The notes under the pieces were generated by a model. That model made no database searches. It was not told the origin of the DNA and worked only from the letters and a program-made list of their open reading frames with translations. From a virus: DNA of 64,000 nt. The stretch covers positions 156,599 to 220,598 of IMG/VR virus record IMGVR_UViG_3300037502_002993; one strand, given 5' to 3'. A program made the translations under genes and the position numbers. Shown here piece after piece: positions 9,707-18,270 of this stretch. Positions within the stretch are counted from its first letter, which is position 1, and each line of letters starts with the position of its first letter.

Positions 9707-11145
9707 CTTCCAATTCGTAAGATCTCTCCAAGCAGGGTTGCTCTCACCTCTTACTATAATAAAACGTTTGTCGACCGCTCTTCTCGCTCTACGAATAACT
9801 TTGCTCAATGGGTCACACGCCAAATGACCCAGATCGGACTTGATCCGGATAACGACCAGATCACTAACCTGAAGTTAGGTAATGCGTTTGATCAGTCCAT
9901 TGAAGTGCCAAGGGTTTACTCCTTGCTCTCAGCGCGCTTTACGCAATTTGCCGTAGGGCCACTACAGTTCTACTTGAGCTACCATAAACGAGCTGCTCAT
10001 TTTGAACAACATGGGATACGGGTAGAACAGGTAGAGAAAGAAGGGCGAACGGTAATCGGGATGGATCGTGAGTCATTAAGTCCCATCACGGTAGATGCCA
10101 GTGACACTTTCTATCTGGGCGATGAGCCCTTAGGTACTCTGTGTCAGGTAGTGGGACTTCCCGAAGCCAAAGCACCGCTGGATATCGCGGAGGTAGGGGT
10201 TTCCAATAAGGTCATCCCGGTGGGGTTGGTGCTGGCTTACCAGATGGGGCTGTCTAAACTCATCGAGAAACTTAATTGTGATGTGGCCAGACACCGACGG
10301 GGCAGTCGGTTTGAAATGGCCGATGATGAGTACAGTGTGGTCTTTCAGGATGAGGTGCTTGTCTTCTCGCGGTTGGATCGACGGGCCTCACTGGTGTTGG
10401 CGGGACTGAATCGCTATCACCGCGCCCTACGGCAATTCAGTGTCTGGGACTTTGATCGTAAAGACGTCTACCACAACGTCCTTCTGGATCAGGGCCTTGG
10501 GGTGCGCTACCTGCGGGAAATCGATACCCTCTTTAATGTCTGGGTTGATCCCATCACAAAAGGACTCCTGGAGGAGATGGGGGAACCCACTGACTTTGGA
10601 GGACTGCTCCTCAGAAGTGCTGACCTACTGCTACACGACCACGCTCCCAATGAGGTAGAAGGGGAGTACATGCGCTATCGGGGGTATGAGCGCATGGCAG
10701 GGATGGTCTATGGGGAGCTGGCGAGGGCCTGCAAAGCCTATCACGCGCGCAGTCACTACGGTGATGCTGCAGTGGATCTAAATCCCCACCAGGTGTGGCA
10801 GCGCATTGTGGGTGACCCCTCATCCATGATCGTGGAGGAAGCCAACCCCTTTACGGTGGTCAATGAACAGGAAATCATGACCTATCGTGGAGATGGCGGT
10901 CGTAGTGGTAAGTCCATGGTGAAGCGGACGCGTATCTACTCTGACACTGATGTCGGGGTAGTGAGTGAATCCACCCTAGATTCGGGAGATGTCGGGGTAG
11001 TGGCGTACCTGGCCCCTGATGCGAACTTCACCTCCACTCGGGGATTGACCCGACGTTACGATAAAAGTAAGGATGGCGCAGCAACCCTCCTATCCACTGC
11101 TGCACTCAATGCCCCTTGTGCGGACAGAGATGACGCCAAGAGAAT
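9707..11145 (+). CDS. Phage RNA polymerase beta subunit, exon 2
   Basis: Continues the beta protein with LPIRKISPSRVALTSYYNKT and runs to DRDDAKRI. DDAKR (residues 1062-1066 of the spliced protein) is the counterpart of the highly conserved beta motif DDANRALMGANMQRQA near the active centre. The frame hits a stop eight bases after the exon end, so a second splice is needed. The exon ends AGAAT at 11145, in the middle of an isoleucine codon. It has no start signal of its own: the first possible start is a TTG at 9704 inside the intron with no ribosome site. It should be read as an internal exon, not an independent gene. Confidence 0.88.
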
Positions 11146-11605
11146 CCGATAAGTTGGTTCCCCCAGCAGGTAACTGTTGGGTAAACACTCCTCTAATTGC
11201 TGGGACCTCTCGTAAGACCTTAGGTACGATCCCGTTCCGAAAGGAAGCCATGGATAGCCGGGCCTGTAAGAATCCTAAGGATAGAGACAACCATGCAGCG
11301 AAGTCCCTAAGCCTACTCAACGAGTAGGGATGGGATGTGTTCATCGACTATCGAAAGGCGCCCATTAGGGCGAACTGAGTAGAGTAGGGCCAAGCGGTAG
11401 GCCGCTAACGTGGAATGGCGTTAGTTATAAGTCCTTTAAACCGAAACGGGGAGCTTCCTACTTGTTAAGAGAGGAAGAAGATATAGTCAGTCCTTTAGCG
11501 AGAGTTAAAGGTAACCATGGAGTGGTTAGCTCGATCTAGCGAATCGGGTTTGGAAAGGGAAGGAGGATTTCACCCAATTAGGGTGATCTTCATCTGTGTA
11601 CAGCG
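11146..11605 (+). ncRNA. Group I intron 2 in RNA polymerase beta (no endonuclease gene)
   Basis: 460 nt. The 5' exon end GAAT pairs with GTTC in the intron (P1, with U-G at the splice site). The intron bases just before this, AAGTTG, pair perfectly with the first six bases of the 3' exon, CAACTT (P10), so both junctions are fixed independently. Core elements are AATTGCTGGGACC (P), CATGCAGCGAAGTCC (Q), GTTCATCGACTATC (R) and AAGATATAGTC (S, 11480-11490), followed by P9-type hairpins such as TAACCA/TGGTTA. The intron ends in G at 11605. Splicing completes the isoleucine codon and gives DDAKR-I-NFISVQARQG. A translated frame running through its 3' end (from 11517) is not a separate gene. Confidence 0.92.
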
Positions 11606-12734
11606 CAACTTTATCTCAGTGCAAGCAAGACAGGGCATTTGGGCGGAAGGGTATACGGTCACGCCACTAAGGACGGGGTATGAACAGGTACTGGCCTCAC
11701 GGGTAACAGATCTGTTCGCGACCATGGCACAGCAAGATGGGAAGGTTACGTCAGTGGAAGAGAATTCCATTGTGGTGACCTATAAGGATGGGACGCAGGA
11801 GAAGGTCCTTCTTGGGAAGCGCTACGGTAAAGCCGCTGGGTATACCTACCCACAGACCTTGGTAACGGATCTAAAGGTAGGGGATAAGGTTAAGTCAGGT
11901 GGGGTGATTGCGTATAATCGTAACTATTTCATGCCTGATACCTTTAATCCCGGTCATGTGGTATTGAAAGCGGGGGTAATGTGTAAGGTGGCCCTGATGG
12001 ACCCCATCGATGCTTTGGAAGATGGGTCTGTTATCTCTGAGGAGATCGCCAAGCAGTTCACCACGCAAACCAGTGAGGTCAGGACCCTGCAAGCGCGTTT
12101 TGATCAGTCTGTCAGGGACCTAGTGAAAGTCGGCGATCATGTGGACTTGGATTCCATTCTATGCATTATTGAAGACCCGGAGATCCGCGATAATCCCCTG
12201 TTCAATGACATTGCCATGGATACCTTAAGAAAGCTCTCTTCCCACACCCCACGAGCAAAAGTGACAGGGGTGGTGAGCCGAGTTGAGGTGTTCTATCATG
12301 GTGAGTTTGAGGACATGTCAGAGTCCCTTCAAGGTGTGGCGGGTCAATCCAATCGTCGTCGCCGTCAAGAGGCCAAGGCCTCAGGGCAGCCCGCTTTCGA
12401 TGGTCAGGTGGATACGGGCTTTCGTATCCGTGGGGCCGCCCTTGATCCGGATAGCGTGGCCATTCAGGTGACCATTGATCATGACGTGGGGGTAACTGCG
12501 GGGGATAAGTTGGTGTACGCCAGCCAGCTGAAGTCCGTCATTTCTCGTGTCATGACGGGTCGTAATGAAACCGAAAGCGGTGAAGCCATCGATGCCCTCT
12601 TTGGTAACACCTCTGTGGAGGATCGGATGGTGTTGTCCCCCAAACTCATGGGCACCACCAATACCCTACTCCGGGTCCTTTCCCAACATATCGCATCTGT
12701 CTATCGAGGACGTAGTGATGTCAAGAGACCGTAA
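11606..12734 (+). CDS. Phage RNA polymerase beta subunit, exon 3
   Basis: The C-terminal exon begins at the third base of a split Ile codon and continues NFISVQARQGIWAEGYTVTP, then RTGYEQVLAS, matching the beta segment after DDANR (cellular NMQRQAVP...VGTGME). Further on, TAGDKLVYASQLKSVISRVM corresponds to the cellular GDKMAGRHGNKGVISKI motif. The protein ends about 70 residues later and lacks the cellular RPB2_7-like clamp segment (SMRIGEMEVWALEAYG in bacteria). This suggests that the beta C-terminus is encoded elsewhere, as in phiKZ where gp149 supplies it. The stop overlaps the start of the next small gene by 17 nt. Confidence 0.88.
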
Positions 12735-12927
12735 GAAGATCAGTCCCGATCTCCTCTACACGCAAAACCTGGCCGTGGTCAGTGCCGCCCTTGAATTGGG
12801 CGGCTGTGTCCTGTGTGAGGTCGCCGGTGGCGAAGAGCTCTCCAATCGCCTCAATGATAAAACCCATGAGAAGAAGGACTTCCAGGAACTCCTGGCAGCC
12901 CGCCTGATGGTCAAACTGGGAGTCTGA
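12718..12927 (+). CDS. Small conserved-looking protein of unknown function
   Basis: 69 aa, starting MSRDRKKISPDLLYTQNLAV. The ATG lies inside the end of the beta gene (17-nt overlap), so translation is probably coupled. The following gene begins 3 nt after its stop. Basic N-terminus, then a predicted helical body with two cysteines (GGCVLCEV). No known motif is visible. Its tight placement in the beta-to-structural operon argues that it is real. It may be a small virion or polymerase-associated protein, but nothing in the sequence decides this. Confidence 0.65.
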   Translation: MSRDRKKISPDLLYTQNLAVVSAALELGGCVLCEVAGGEELSNRLNDKTHEKKDFQELLAARLMVKLGV

Positions 12928-12930
12928 ATC

Positions 12931-14403
12931 ATGCTGTCACCCTGTACTATCCATAATGCCCGTCAGGTAGCCACCTCACTGACGGAAGCCAAACGTGAAG
13001 CCCGCGCTAAATCCAGCCACTACCCACTAGGGCAGTTGACCGACCGCCTTGAAGTCGGGGCCCCGATGCTCAAGCGCAGTGTGAACTATGAGGGGTATGA
13101 AAAACTCACCCAGCGTTTTAAAGAAGTCAATGAGGTGACCAGTGCGCAGAGCGAAGAGTTCTTTCGTGATCTGGTGAAGGTGACCAGTGACGGGGTGAAC
13201 AACATGCTCCACCTGTCGCGTAATGTGGTGGTTCCGCTGATCAAGCGCTGCGCGCAAGATGTTCAGTACTACTTTGAGGACCGCCATCCGGAACTCAAAA
13301 TCCAGCCGGTCTCACTGACCCCCTTGTTGCAGTCTGACGTCCTGCTGCAGCACCTTCAGGATTATCCAAAACAATACGGGGTTAAGGAAGAGTACAAGAC
13401 CTTTATCCTGGCACCCCCCACCATTGAGCAACTGCGCGAATGGGCCGCCCAGACCCCGCACATTGAGAGTGATCTCATCAAGCGCTGGCTTGGGAAGGTG
13501 GAGGATGAGGATCTGCTTGGGGTATTCAGTACCCTCTTCAATGACAAACGCGTACTGAATGTGGACGACCTTTACTTTGCGCGTCCCCACACTCTGGTAT
13601 GGCATGCCGATCTCCTGCTCTTTGCCTACTTCCTGACCAGCTACCTGCGGGATAACCCCCAGGACACCGTTGATGATGGAGCCAGTCTTGCAGAGTGGGA
13701 AACCGCACTGGGAGACCTTCACGGTTATATGGGTCTGCGCCTGATTGAGCTTAATGAGCGCCGGGCTCGTCTGAAACGCGAAGGGCGCCTGGTCCTGAAT
13801 TATGATGATCGGGTAGCGGGTGATGGCATGCATGTGTACATCAACCCCGATCTGGTGGATGAGTGGCAGGCCAAAGGGGGCACCGCTGGCATGTTGCTGG
13901 CGGCGGGTTACGTCGACCCCATGCTGACCCGCATCGATGCACTCATGGCAGAGAAGGACGCCCTGGAGGCCTTTTGGGCACGCAAACACAAAGCCCTGAA
14001 GATGCATTCCAACGCCGCCAATAAAGCCAATCGTCGTGGTCACTATCGCATGATCATGGAAACCACGTCAGGTGATGGGGAAGACGGTCTCCCTAAGGTG
14101 GGGCATGACGTGTGGAAGGAGCGTCTTAACGACTCCCTGGCAGCGCTCTCTGAAGATGACATGGAGAAGCCCTATTACGCCATCACGGAGTTGGTGTGTG
14201 ACTGCTACTTTCCTGGAACGGCCATTAAGGACTTCCTGAGGACCATGGAACGTTGTGGGGTGGATATCCATGCCCGTGAAGCAGCTACATTCGCTACCGT
14301 TGAGGTACTCGCCTCCTGGATGGCAGAGCAGATCAAGGTGGAGGCGGTTGAGCTTGACCTTGCAGGGGAAGAGAACGGCAAGCAAGTGCTCGCCAACGCT
14401 TAA
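12931..14403 (+). CDS. Virion protein of unknown function (phiKZ gp177 position)
   Basis: 490 aa, soluble and mostly helical, with no signal peptide or membrane segment. It begins MLSPCTIHNARQVATSL, 3 nt after the preceding stop. No catalytic motif is recognised. Its place between RNA polymerase beta and the prohead protease matches the position of structural genes gp176-gp177 in phiKZ. The virion role is inferred from that order alone. The coding run is uninterrupted. Long open frames on the opposite strand at 13312-14043 are shadows produced by codon bias. Confidence 0.75.
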   Translation: MLSPCTIHNARQVATSLTEAKREARAKSSHYPLGQLTDRLEVGAPMLKRSVNYEGYEKLTQRFKEVNEVTSAQSEEFFRDLVKVTSDGVNNMLHLSRNVVVPLIKRCAQDVQYYFEDRHPELKIQPVSLTPLLQSDVLLQHLQDYPKQYGVKEEYKTFILAPPTIEQLREWAAQTPHIESDLIKRWLGKVEDEDLLGVFSTLFNDKRVLNVDDLYFARPHTLVWHADLLLFAYFLTSYLRDNPQDTVDDGASLAEWETALGDLHGYMGLRLIELNERRARLKREGRLVLNYDDRVAGDGMHVYINPDLVDEWQAKGGTAGMLLAAGYVDPMLTRIDALMAEKDALEAFWARKHKALKMHSNAANKANRRGHYRMIMETTSGDGEDGLPKVGHDVWKERLNDSLAALSEDDMEKPYYAITELVCDCYFPGTAIKDFLRTMERCGVDIHAREAATFATVEVLASWMAEQIKVEAVELDLAGEENGKQVLANA

Positions 14404-14417
14404 TGGGAGTGTGACCG

Positions 14418-15140
14418 ATGGATGTGACCACCCTAGTGCGTGATCCGGATTATATCACACGCCACCTGGTCGTAACTGATGGGGGTGGGGTGGTCACTCG
14501 CCGCCCCACCAAGATCATGATTCCTGAACGCTACGCTGAACGCCATCTCGCCTCCCTAGGGGGCGAGACGTATATTCTCGGACTGTTTGGGATCATTATG
14601 GATGAGAAGTACTATGGGGTTTCCTTTGTGAACGCCATGGTGCGCATTACCCCAAGCTCCACCACCACAGTAGATGTTGGCGGAGATGCCTATTTGGAGT
14701 TTTCATTTGAACCAGGGGACCAGGTCATCTATAGTTTAGACCTGGTGAAGAACGACATTCTGACCTTTTACATCTACGATGAACATGTGGCGAAGGGCAG
14801 AATCCCTTGGTACATGAATTACCTAGATCTGGCCTATCTGTTTGACAGCGCCAAAGAGCATGCTGGGATGAACTTGGGTAACCGTGCTGTATTGGAGCTG
14901 ATGCTCTCCACCATTGCCCGCGACTCCAATAATGTCGGGGCGTTGTATCGCCACATCATGCAGGGTCTCACTTACGTTTACCAAATCCCCCCGAAATGGA
15001 TACCATTTAGAAGCGTGATCTGGAACACCAGTGATACCACGAGTAAATTGATCGGGGGGTATTTCAGTGATGCCGTAACGTCAGCCCTGGTCAACCCTAG
15101 TGAGCGGGTAGAGCGGATTGAGGGACTTTTGAGGACGTGA
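14418..15140 (+). CDS. Virion protein of unknown function (phiKZ gp176 position)
   Basis: 240 aa, starting MDVTTLVRDPDYITRHLVVT after a GGGAG ribosome site. The N-terminal half looks beta-rich and the C-terminal half helical, with several aromatic patches (FYIYDEH, YVYQIPPKW). No signal peptide or known motif. The next gene starts 1 nt after its stop, so the two are probably translated together. Structural function is inferred from position in the beta-to-protease gene run. Confidence 0.72.
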   Translation: MDVTTLVRDPDYITRHLVVTDGGGVVTRRPTKIMIPERYAERHLASLGGETYILGLFGIIMDEKYYGVSFVNAMVRITPSSTTTVDVGGDAYLEFSFEPGDQVIYSLDLVKNDILTFYIYDEHVAKGRIPWYMNYLDLAYLFDSAKEHAGMNLGNRAVLELMLSTIARDSNNVGALYRHIMQGLTYVYQIPPKWIPFRSVIWNTSDTTSKLIGGYFSDAVTSALVNPSERVERIEGLLRT

Positions 15141-15141
15141 T

Positions 15142-15963
15142 ATGAAAACACGCTATTTGAGGGGCACTCGTGCACAGTTAAATGCCCTAAATCTCCCTGA
15201 GGGGAATTTAGCTATTGATGTAGAAACCAAGGCTTTACGGTTCTTTGATGGAGAAACCCAAGGCGGCTTTGAGGTCCTGGGAACACGGGCCTATGAGCCC
15301 TCACCTCCTGGACCCACTGAGTTAATTGCGGGTGATTTAACCACTGGTTTTTATGGCGAGGTGGGGCCTGAGGAGTTCATCACCTACGGTGCCCTGAGTA
15401 CCTTGGTTGGGTTGAGTGCGGGGACCCTCCAGCATGATGCTGAATCCCTCTGGCTGAAGTTCTCCCTCGATGGGTCCCCGCTGTACGTCATGAAGAAGCC
15501 TGCACGACACACGGTGTCGTGGGATCAGCTGCACGCAGCGGGCCTGGTCTTTGGGACCAACACGGTGGAGGTCCAAGGACTCACCTACCAGGTCCGCCTG
15601 CTGCGCGGTGCTGCCTCCGACCCCACCACCGATGACATCGGCTTCGACATCCCCACCAGTCATGGGTCGGAGTGGAACCGGTTACTGTACCCCATCCACA
15701 GTGGGGTCCACACCAACACCAATAACCCCACGGTGCACACTGACCCCACTGCTGCGCCTTTTGGGAGCTGGGCACAGTACAGTGACAGTGATTTGGTATT
15801 ACGTGATACCGACAATGGTCGCCTCACCTGGTGTCAAGAAACCGCCGCCACCAGCACCCAGCGCGTGTATCGTGGTAATCCTGGTGTTACGACCTTGTTT
15901 CGCAATACCTCTTCGACTACGCGTTCGGATGTCGGTTGGAGAGCAGTCCTCGTGCCGGTATAA
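15142..15963 (+). CDS. Tail fibre or tail appendage-like protein
   Basis: 273 aa. The N-terminus (LRGTRAQLNALNLPEGNLAI, then DVETKALRFFDGETQGG) matches the short module found at the start of many phage tail fibre and receptor-binding proteins, where a peptide of the type RGTTAQW...EGEIGVDTDT..FKIGDG precedes a beta-rich shaft. The C-terminus ends RSDVGWRAVLVPV, resembling the conserved final strand GFRPVL found in such proteins. The middle is rich in Thr, Ser, Asn and Pro. A role in host attachment or virion decoration is likely. Its position inside the polymerase and protease operon is unusual for a main receptor-binding protein, so it may be an accessory decoration. Confidence 0.7.
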   Translation: MKTRYLRGTRAQLNALNLPEGNLAIDVETKALRFFDGETQGGFEVLGTRAYEPSPPGPTELIAGDLTTGFYGEVGPEEFITYGALSTLVGLSAGTLQHDAESLWLKFSLDGSPLYVMKKPARHTVSWDQLHAAGLVFGTNTVEVQGLTYQVRLLRGAASDPTTDDIGFDIPTSHGSEWNRLLYPIHSGVHTNTNNPTVHTDPTAAPFGSWAQYSDSDLVLRDTDNGRLTWCQETAATSTQRVYRGNPGVTTLFRNTSSTTRSDVGWRAVLVPV

Positions 15964-16005
15964 CGTCACCGTCACACGGACCACTCACCAGTCCGGGAGA
16001 GCGGC

Positions 16006-16119
16006 GTGAGTGCCCATCAGTTATCTAAGATGGGGACGAGTGCCGCTCACCAGTGGGGGCGTGCCGCATCGGGTCACTGGCGTGCCCCGCGTAAGCGTGG
16101 GGTCCCTGTGACCTGTTAA
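16006..16119 (+). CDS. Possible very small protein
   Basis: 37 codons from GTG at 16006 after GGGAGAG, starting MSAHQLSKMGTSAAHQWGRA and ending in TAA. It is basic and rich in His, Trp and Arg. It fills most of the 237-nt gap between the tail-appendage gene and the prohead protease. The rest of that gap (16120-16200) shows no gene. The start codon is not ATG and the composition could arise by chance, so this is a weak call. Confidence 0.3.
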   Translation: MSAHQLSKMGTSAAHQWGRAASGHWRAPRKRGVPVTC

Positions 16120-16200
16120 CATCAACAACCACCGTAGGGGGTGGTCGAGGACTCAAGTGACGCCTTGATCCGGCCACCCTGCTCTTTGGGAGACTTGGTA

Positions 16201-16968
16201 ATGTCTATTCAGAAAAGCCCAGTGATGGGCTGTACGATGTTAGTGGGGACGACCAAGAAAGGTATCCTCGCTCCAGATGCCGACGGTTATTACCGTGTGG
16301 TACTCGGCGCTTATGGTGCGTATAACAGCGTTAACATGTTTTACGATCTCGATTCCGCCAAGCTTCTTTTCCAGTCCGGTTCCCCTTTGATGCGGATGTT
16401 GGAGAAAGGGGTATTGCGTGGAGAGTACAAGCACCCCGAGATGGAACGGGGGATGACAGAAGCTGAGTACATTCGCCGCATTCGTCAGATCGATGCGGAT
16501 CGTGTCTCCCACCATATCCGTAAGGTGTGGTTGGAGGGGGGACATAGCGATGAGAAGGGTCGTCCGGTGACGCTGGTCATGGGAGAGGTCAAACCCGATA
16601 CCGAGTGCGAACACGGACGTAGACTGAAGGCCGCACTGGACAACCCCCATGAGAACGTCTACTTCTCAGTGCGTTCACTGACTATGGACGACATGATGCG
16701 GGGAATTAAGTACACCCGTGAGATTGTCACTTGGGACTACGTCAACGAGGGGGGTATCTACAGTGCCAACAAGTACAACAGTCCGTCACTGGAAAGCTTC
16801 ACTGAAGTCCGTCTGACGCAAGAGATGGTTTATCAAGCAGTGGCGATGGAACCCAAGGCCGTTGGTATGGAGAGCGCTGACACCACCTGGAGGGGGTTGA
16901 TCCAGGAGATGGGGTGGGAGTTATCTCCCTGTAATGCCCCTGAGGTGCCGAACTATACGCAATGGTAA
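16201..16968 (+). CDS. Prohead protease (phiKZ gp175-like, herpesvirus/T4 gp21-type serine protease)
   Basis: 255 aa from ATG at 16201 (MSIQKSPVMGCTMLVG). An in-frame GTG at 16141 would add 20 residues without a better ribosome site. The core fits the assemblin/T4 gp21 fold: a candidate catalytic His in GEYKHPE (H78) and a candidate catalytic Ser in VYFSVRS (S156, with S159 next to it), separated by the usual stretch of about 80 residues. In phiKZ, gp175 processes the major capsid and internal head proteins after [AGSTD]-X-E motifs. Matching motifs occur in the capsid protein and internal head proteins of this window. It is the last gene of the rightward block and is followed by a terminator hairpin. 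Confidence 0.82.
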   Translation: MSIQKSPVMGCTMLVGTTKKGILAPDADGYYRVVLGAYGAYNSVNMFYDLDSAKLLFQSGSPLMRMLEKGVLRGEYKHPEMERGMTEAEYIRRIRQIDADRVSHHIRKVWLEGGHSDEKGRPVTLVMGEVKPDTECEHGRRLKAALDNPHENVYFSVRSLTMDDMMRGIKYTREIVTWDYVNEGGIYSANKYNSPSLESFTEVRLTQEMVYQAVAMEPKAVGMESADTTWRGLIQEMGWELSPCNAPEVPNYTQW

Positions 16969-16991
16969 ACAAAAAAGAAAGCGACATAGTT

Positions 16992-17012
16992 GCCCTCCCG
17001 TAATGGGAGGGC
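16992..17012. terminator. Bidirectional terminator hairpin
   Basis: GCCCTCCC and GGGAGGGC pair around the loop GTAAT, between the convergent prohead protease and secreted-protein genes. It is followed by GGTTATGCC on the right, the tail shared by many terminators here. AAACAAAAAAGAA at 16967-16979 supplies a U-tract for leftward transcripts. Confidence 0.8.
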
Positions 17013-17032
17013 GGTTATGCCGGAGTTTGCAG

Positions 17033-17503
17033 TTAATGGAAGGTAAAGGTCCACTCACCACGGTTAGAGTTCACATCCACTTCCAAGATGTCCGTAGGAC
17101 GACACCCGGTATTGACTCCCACCTTCTGGCCGAAGTTAAGAGAGATACCGCCGTTGATGGGGACTGTTTCACAGTTACCGCGATTAACCACCACGCCAGT
17201 AACGACCAGATCATCCGTGGCGGATTGGATGTTCACCGTAGCAAAGTTCATGGAGACGGGGTGGTGGGTCAGTTCTATCCGAAACCCAGGGGAGTCGTAA
17301 ACCTGTGGGATGGGCTCAGCTCCTCCCAGTTCCGCCTCACACTCTTCTTGGGTCATGCGCCAATCCATCATGGCAGCGGTATCGGGGTCAATGCCCCGGG
17401 CATCAAACTTATCGGCCACACAGTCCATCACGGTGGAGGCGTGGGTGGTAACTGAGAACAGCGAGAGCAGAGCCACAGATGCGAGCGTAATGAATGTTTT
17501 CAT
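17033..17503 (-). CDS. Secreted (periplasmic) protein of unknown function
   Basis: 156 aa with a clear Sec signal peptide: MKTFITLASVALLSLFSVTT, with probable cleavage after HA at residues 21-22. The mature part has four cysteines (near VMDC, EEC, GNC and TGC) that could form two disulfides, and a beta-rich C-terminal half ending GEWTFTFH. A phage protein exported to the host periplasm could take part in superinfection exclusion, lysis control or envelope modification, but no family is recognised. The ATG at 17503 follows AAAGGAT. It is transcribed alone at the left end of the leftward block. Confidence 0.72.
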   Translation of the reverse strand: MKTFITLASVALLSLFSVTTHASTVMDCVADKFDARGIDPDTAAMMDWRMTQEECEAELGGAEPIPQVYDSPGFRIELTHHPVSMNFATVNIQSATDDLVVTGVVVNRGNCETVPINGGISLNFGQKVGVNTGCRPTDILEVDVNSNRGEWTFTFH

Positions 17504-17623
17504 AAGAGGATATCCTTTAAATGCACGTGGTGGTTAAAACGCCTTATAGACCTCTGTAAGCGCTTTTGTGTAGTGGGGGTAGGGCTATGTACCCCCTAAC
17601 GTTTTAAAAAGCGTAGAAGTGCC

Positions 17624-18193
17624 TTACAGGCTCTTCTCGGTACGGAGTTTCAGCAGGAACTCCTTTAGTCGATCACGATCCTCCTCTACGGCGATATTGT
17701 AGCACGGTACACTGTTTTGCTTGGCGAGTTGCCAGGCAGTATTGGTTCCCCCTTTTACCGAACCATCGGCATTAGGAGGGGCATAACAAACCAGTAAGTC
17801 AGACGGTCGGTCTAATGCCGATCCAAGTACCTGATAGGCGTTTCGGGTGTGGGCCCTTAACGCGAAATCACTCCTGCTGTTAACCACTGCGTTCCAGTTG
17901 GGATGAACACTCGCTGCTAGGGCCTGTGCCTCTGGCCAGTTGGGAAACTGGGTGGCGTCAAAGAACTCTACTTCATCAGCGAGCTGTTCGTTGAGGAACA
18001 CCCCAGGAAGAAAGCTTTCGATACGCCCCCCGCCTCGTTTTGTTCCTTGTTCAAAGGCACAGTCGCTGTTCGGGGCGTGCCCACTGCGACAGGTGGCCCC
18101 CAACTGCCCGAAGCGCACGCCGATTTGATAGCAGTCTTTTAAGTAGTGGTGTGGAATATCACGACTTCCTACTCCAGTAAAAATGAGGTCCAT
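17624..18193 (-). CDS. DprA/SLOG-family nucleotide-binding protein
   Basis: 189 aa. The Rossmann-like SLOG pattern is visible: FTGVGSRDIP at the N-terminus, then RSGHAPNSDCAFEQGTKRGG, then a LPGVFLNE stretch, with LLVCYAPPNADGSVKGGT later. In DprA and related phage proteins, similar G-S-R and S-G-xA-xGSD motifs form a nucleotide- or DNA-binding pocket. Possible roles are loading of recombinase on single-stranded DNA or binding of a nucleotide-derived signal. ATG at 18193 was chosen because AAGGACC precedes it; longer in-frame starts up to 18310 overlap a terminator. Confidence 0.78.
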   Translation of the reverse strand: MDLIFTGVGSRDIPHHYLKDCYQIGVRFGQLGATCRSGHAPNSDCAFEQGTKRGGGRIESFLPGVFLNEQLADEVEFFDATQFPNWPEAQALAASVHPNWNAVVNSRSDFALRAHTRNAYQVLGSALDRPSDLLVCYAPPNADGSVKGGTNTAWQLAKQNSVPCYNIAVEEDRDRLKEFLLKLRTEKSL

Positions 18194-18217
18194 GGTTGGG
18201 TCCTTACGGCATAAAAG

Positions 18218-18235
18218 GCCCTCCCGAAGGAGGGC
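18218..18235 (-). terminator. Intrinsic terminator
   Basis: GCCCTCC and GGAGGGC pair around a CGAA loop. On the minus strand the hairpin is followed by CTTTTATGCC, giving the U-tract. It ends the leftward transcript of the gene at 18271-20295. Confidence 0.85.
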
Positions 18236-18270
18236 AAGGCAACACACCAGCCTGGTGTTGGGGGTGCGGA

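Noticed and set aside
11517-11605. An apparent separate start (ATG at 11517) for the last part of RNA polymerase beta
   Set aside because: It begins inside the intron's P9 region and reads non-protein-like sequence until the splice point; P1 and P10 pairings show the frame is an exon.
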